DNA from: Brevundimonas vitisensis
Lineage (GTDB): Bacteria; Pseudomonadota; Alphaproteobacteria; Caulobacterales; Caulobacteraceae
Assembly (NCBI RefSeq): GCF_016656965.1
Contig: NZ_CP067977.1
Location: 2,912,717 to 2,976,716, forward strand
Length of the DNA: 64,000 nt
Reading direction: 5' to 3'
The notes under the pieces were generated by a model that saw only the letters and a program-made list of their open reading frames with translations, ran no database searches and was not told the DNA's origin. Positions 63,265 through 64,000 of the stretch are shown piece by piece. The translations under genes were made by a program, and so were the position numbers. Numbering within the stretch: position 1 is the stretch's first letter; each line of letters begins with the position of its first letter.

Positions 63265-64000
63265 GTCATCGAACTATACGTTCAGAACTGAACCTTGGAT
63301 GACGGAATGTCAGGATCCGACACATGCGCTTGTCCGCAAGCTTGAAACCCGTGATCGATTAACGGCCGAAGAGCGGGAGGCACTCAAGGCTTTAATGGAA
63401 CCCGTGAAGGTCGTTCATGCCGGACAGATGCTGGTTCATCCGGGAGATCGGCCGACCAGTTCAACGCTTCTGATTGGTGGGTTCTGTGCCCGATTCAATC
63501 TCTTGAACGACGGATCGCGTTCGTTCACCCAAATCAGTGTAGCCGGTGATTTCATCGACCTTCACAGTTTGCTGATGGCTCAGATGGACCACGGGATCGT
63601 GGCACTGACGGGATGCAGCATCAGCAAATCACCGCACGATCGCCTTCGGGCAATCACCAACCAGCATCCGCATCTTGCACGCATGCTATGGCTCGATACG
63701 GCGATAGATGCTGCCATCCACCGGCAGTGGCTTCATCGGATGGGCACTCAGGACGCAGTCGGTCGGCTGGCGCATCTGATCTGCGAGACGGAAGCGAGAT
63801 TGGCCGCCGTAGGCTTGGCTGGACCCGACGGGTTTGACTTTCCGCTGACGCAAATCGACTTGGCGGACTGTCTCGGCATGTCGGCAGTGCACGTCAACCG
63901 AACGCTGATGACACTACGCCGAGCCCGGCTCGTGGAGTGGCATGGTGGACGCGTCAGGATCGTCGACCACCGGCAGCTTTTTGCCTTGGCCGAGTTCGAC
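63263..64000 (+). CDS. Crp/Fnr-family transcription regulator (3' end cut off)
   Basis: 246 codons are present, running off the right edge. A cyclic-nucleotide-like sensor domain (VVHAGQMLVHPGDRPTSSTLLIGGFCARFNLLNDGSRSFTQISVAGDFIDLHSLLM) is followed by a helix-turn-helix LTQIDLADCLGMSAVHVNRTLMTLRRARLVEW. No Fnr-type cysteine cluster. Starts: ATG at 63263, or ATG at 63299. Confidence 0.85.
   Translation, partial: MSSNYTFRTEPWMTECQDPTHALVRKLETRDRLTAEEREALKALMEPVKVVHAGQMLVHPGDRPTSSTLLIGGFCARFNLLNDGSRSFTQISVAGDFIDLHSLLMAQMDHGIVALTGCSISKSPHDRLRAITNQHPHLARMLWLDTAIDAAIHRQWLHRMGTQDAVGRLAHLICETEARLAAVGLAGPDGFDFPLTQIDLADCLGMSAVHVNRTLMTLRRARLVEWHGGRVRIVDHRQLFALAEFD

Overview
The window is high-GC DNA from an alphaproteobacterium, most likely of the order Caulobacterales and possibly Brevundimonas. 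That assignment rests on lineage-typical gene neighbourhoods: popZ directly before valS, fliX divergent from a flgI-rod protein-FlbY operon with dksA downstream, a CC_3452-family secreted protein, a one-cysteine DksA, and a GTTC-N7-GTTC LexA operator before uvrA. No rRNA, CRISPR array or insertion sequence was seen.

1-26 kb is mostly core genome: a partial trmFO, two related membrane proteins and a CPBP protease, uvrA, an EAL-domain protein, the P-ring/rod flagellar operon, dksA-gltX, a LOG protein, tRNA-Asn and tRNA-Cys, a SpoU methyltransferase, a degenerate Pcm-like protein next to tolC, popZ, valS, a glycine-zipper protein, a TrmA-family methyltransferase and a ClpP-like protein.

26-37 kb is a low-oxygen respiration block: a universal stress protein, a small cytochrome c, an Fnr-type regulator with the expected cysteines, cydDC divergent from cydAB-cydX-hemN, ompW, and a 43-residue membrane peptide. 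Four TTGAN6TCAA-type Fnr boxes lie at its promoters, one of them in the loop of a perfect 11-bp inverted repeat after ompW.

37-51 kb is the accessory highlight: two adjacent, apparently complete lasso-peptide gene sets. Set A has an intact 47-residue precursor gene (41258-41401, minus; predicted core GFPGVGGDGGVHADCTQS with a Gly1-Asp8 ring), B1, B2 and an Asn-synthetase-like cyclase, with two HPr-kinase-like kinases, two different 2-oxoglutarate/Fe(II) oxygenases and a propeller-like protein. Set B has B1, B2, cyclase, a sulfotransferase, a third HPr-kinase-like protein, and a divergent precursor (49579-49743; predicted core GGGTSGIEGTSFLKAGS) whose leader carries an in-frame TAG exactly where precursor A has Trp. 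Both cores end in Ser, the residue that known lasso-peptide kinases of this family phosphorylate. No lasso ABC exporter, isopeptidase or TonB receptor is present.

51-60 kb holds a caa3-type cytochrome c oxidase operon (CtaG-like protein, cytochrome b561, cytochromes c, CoxB with fused cytochrome c, CoxA-CoxC fusion, small membrane proteins, PQQ sugar dehydrogenase-like lipoprotein). 60-64 kb holds stress and regulatory genes: manganese catalase, a DUF892 ferritin-like protein, two Crp/Fnr regulators (the last cut by the window edge) and the remains of a type II NADH dehydrogenase broken by an internal deletion and a frameshift.
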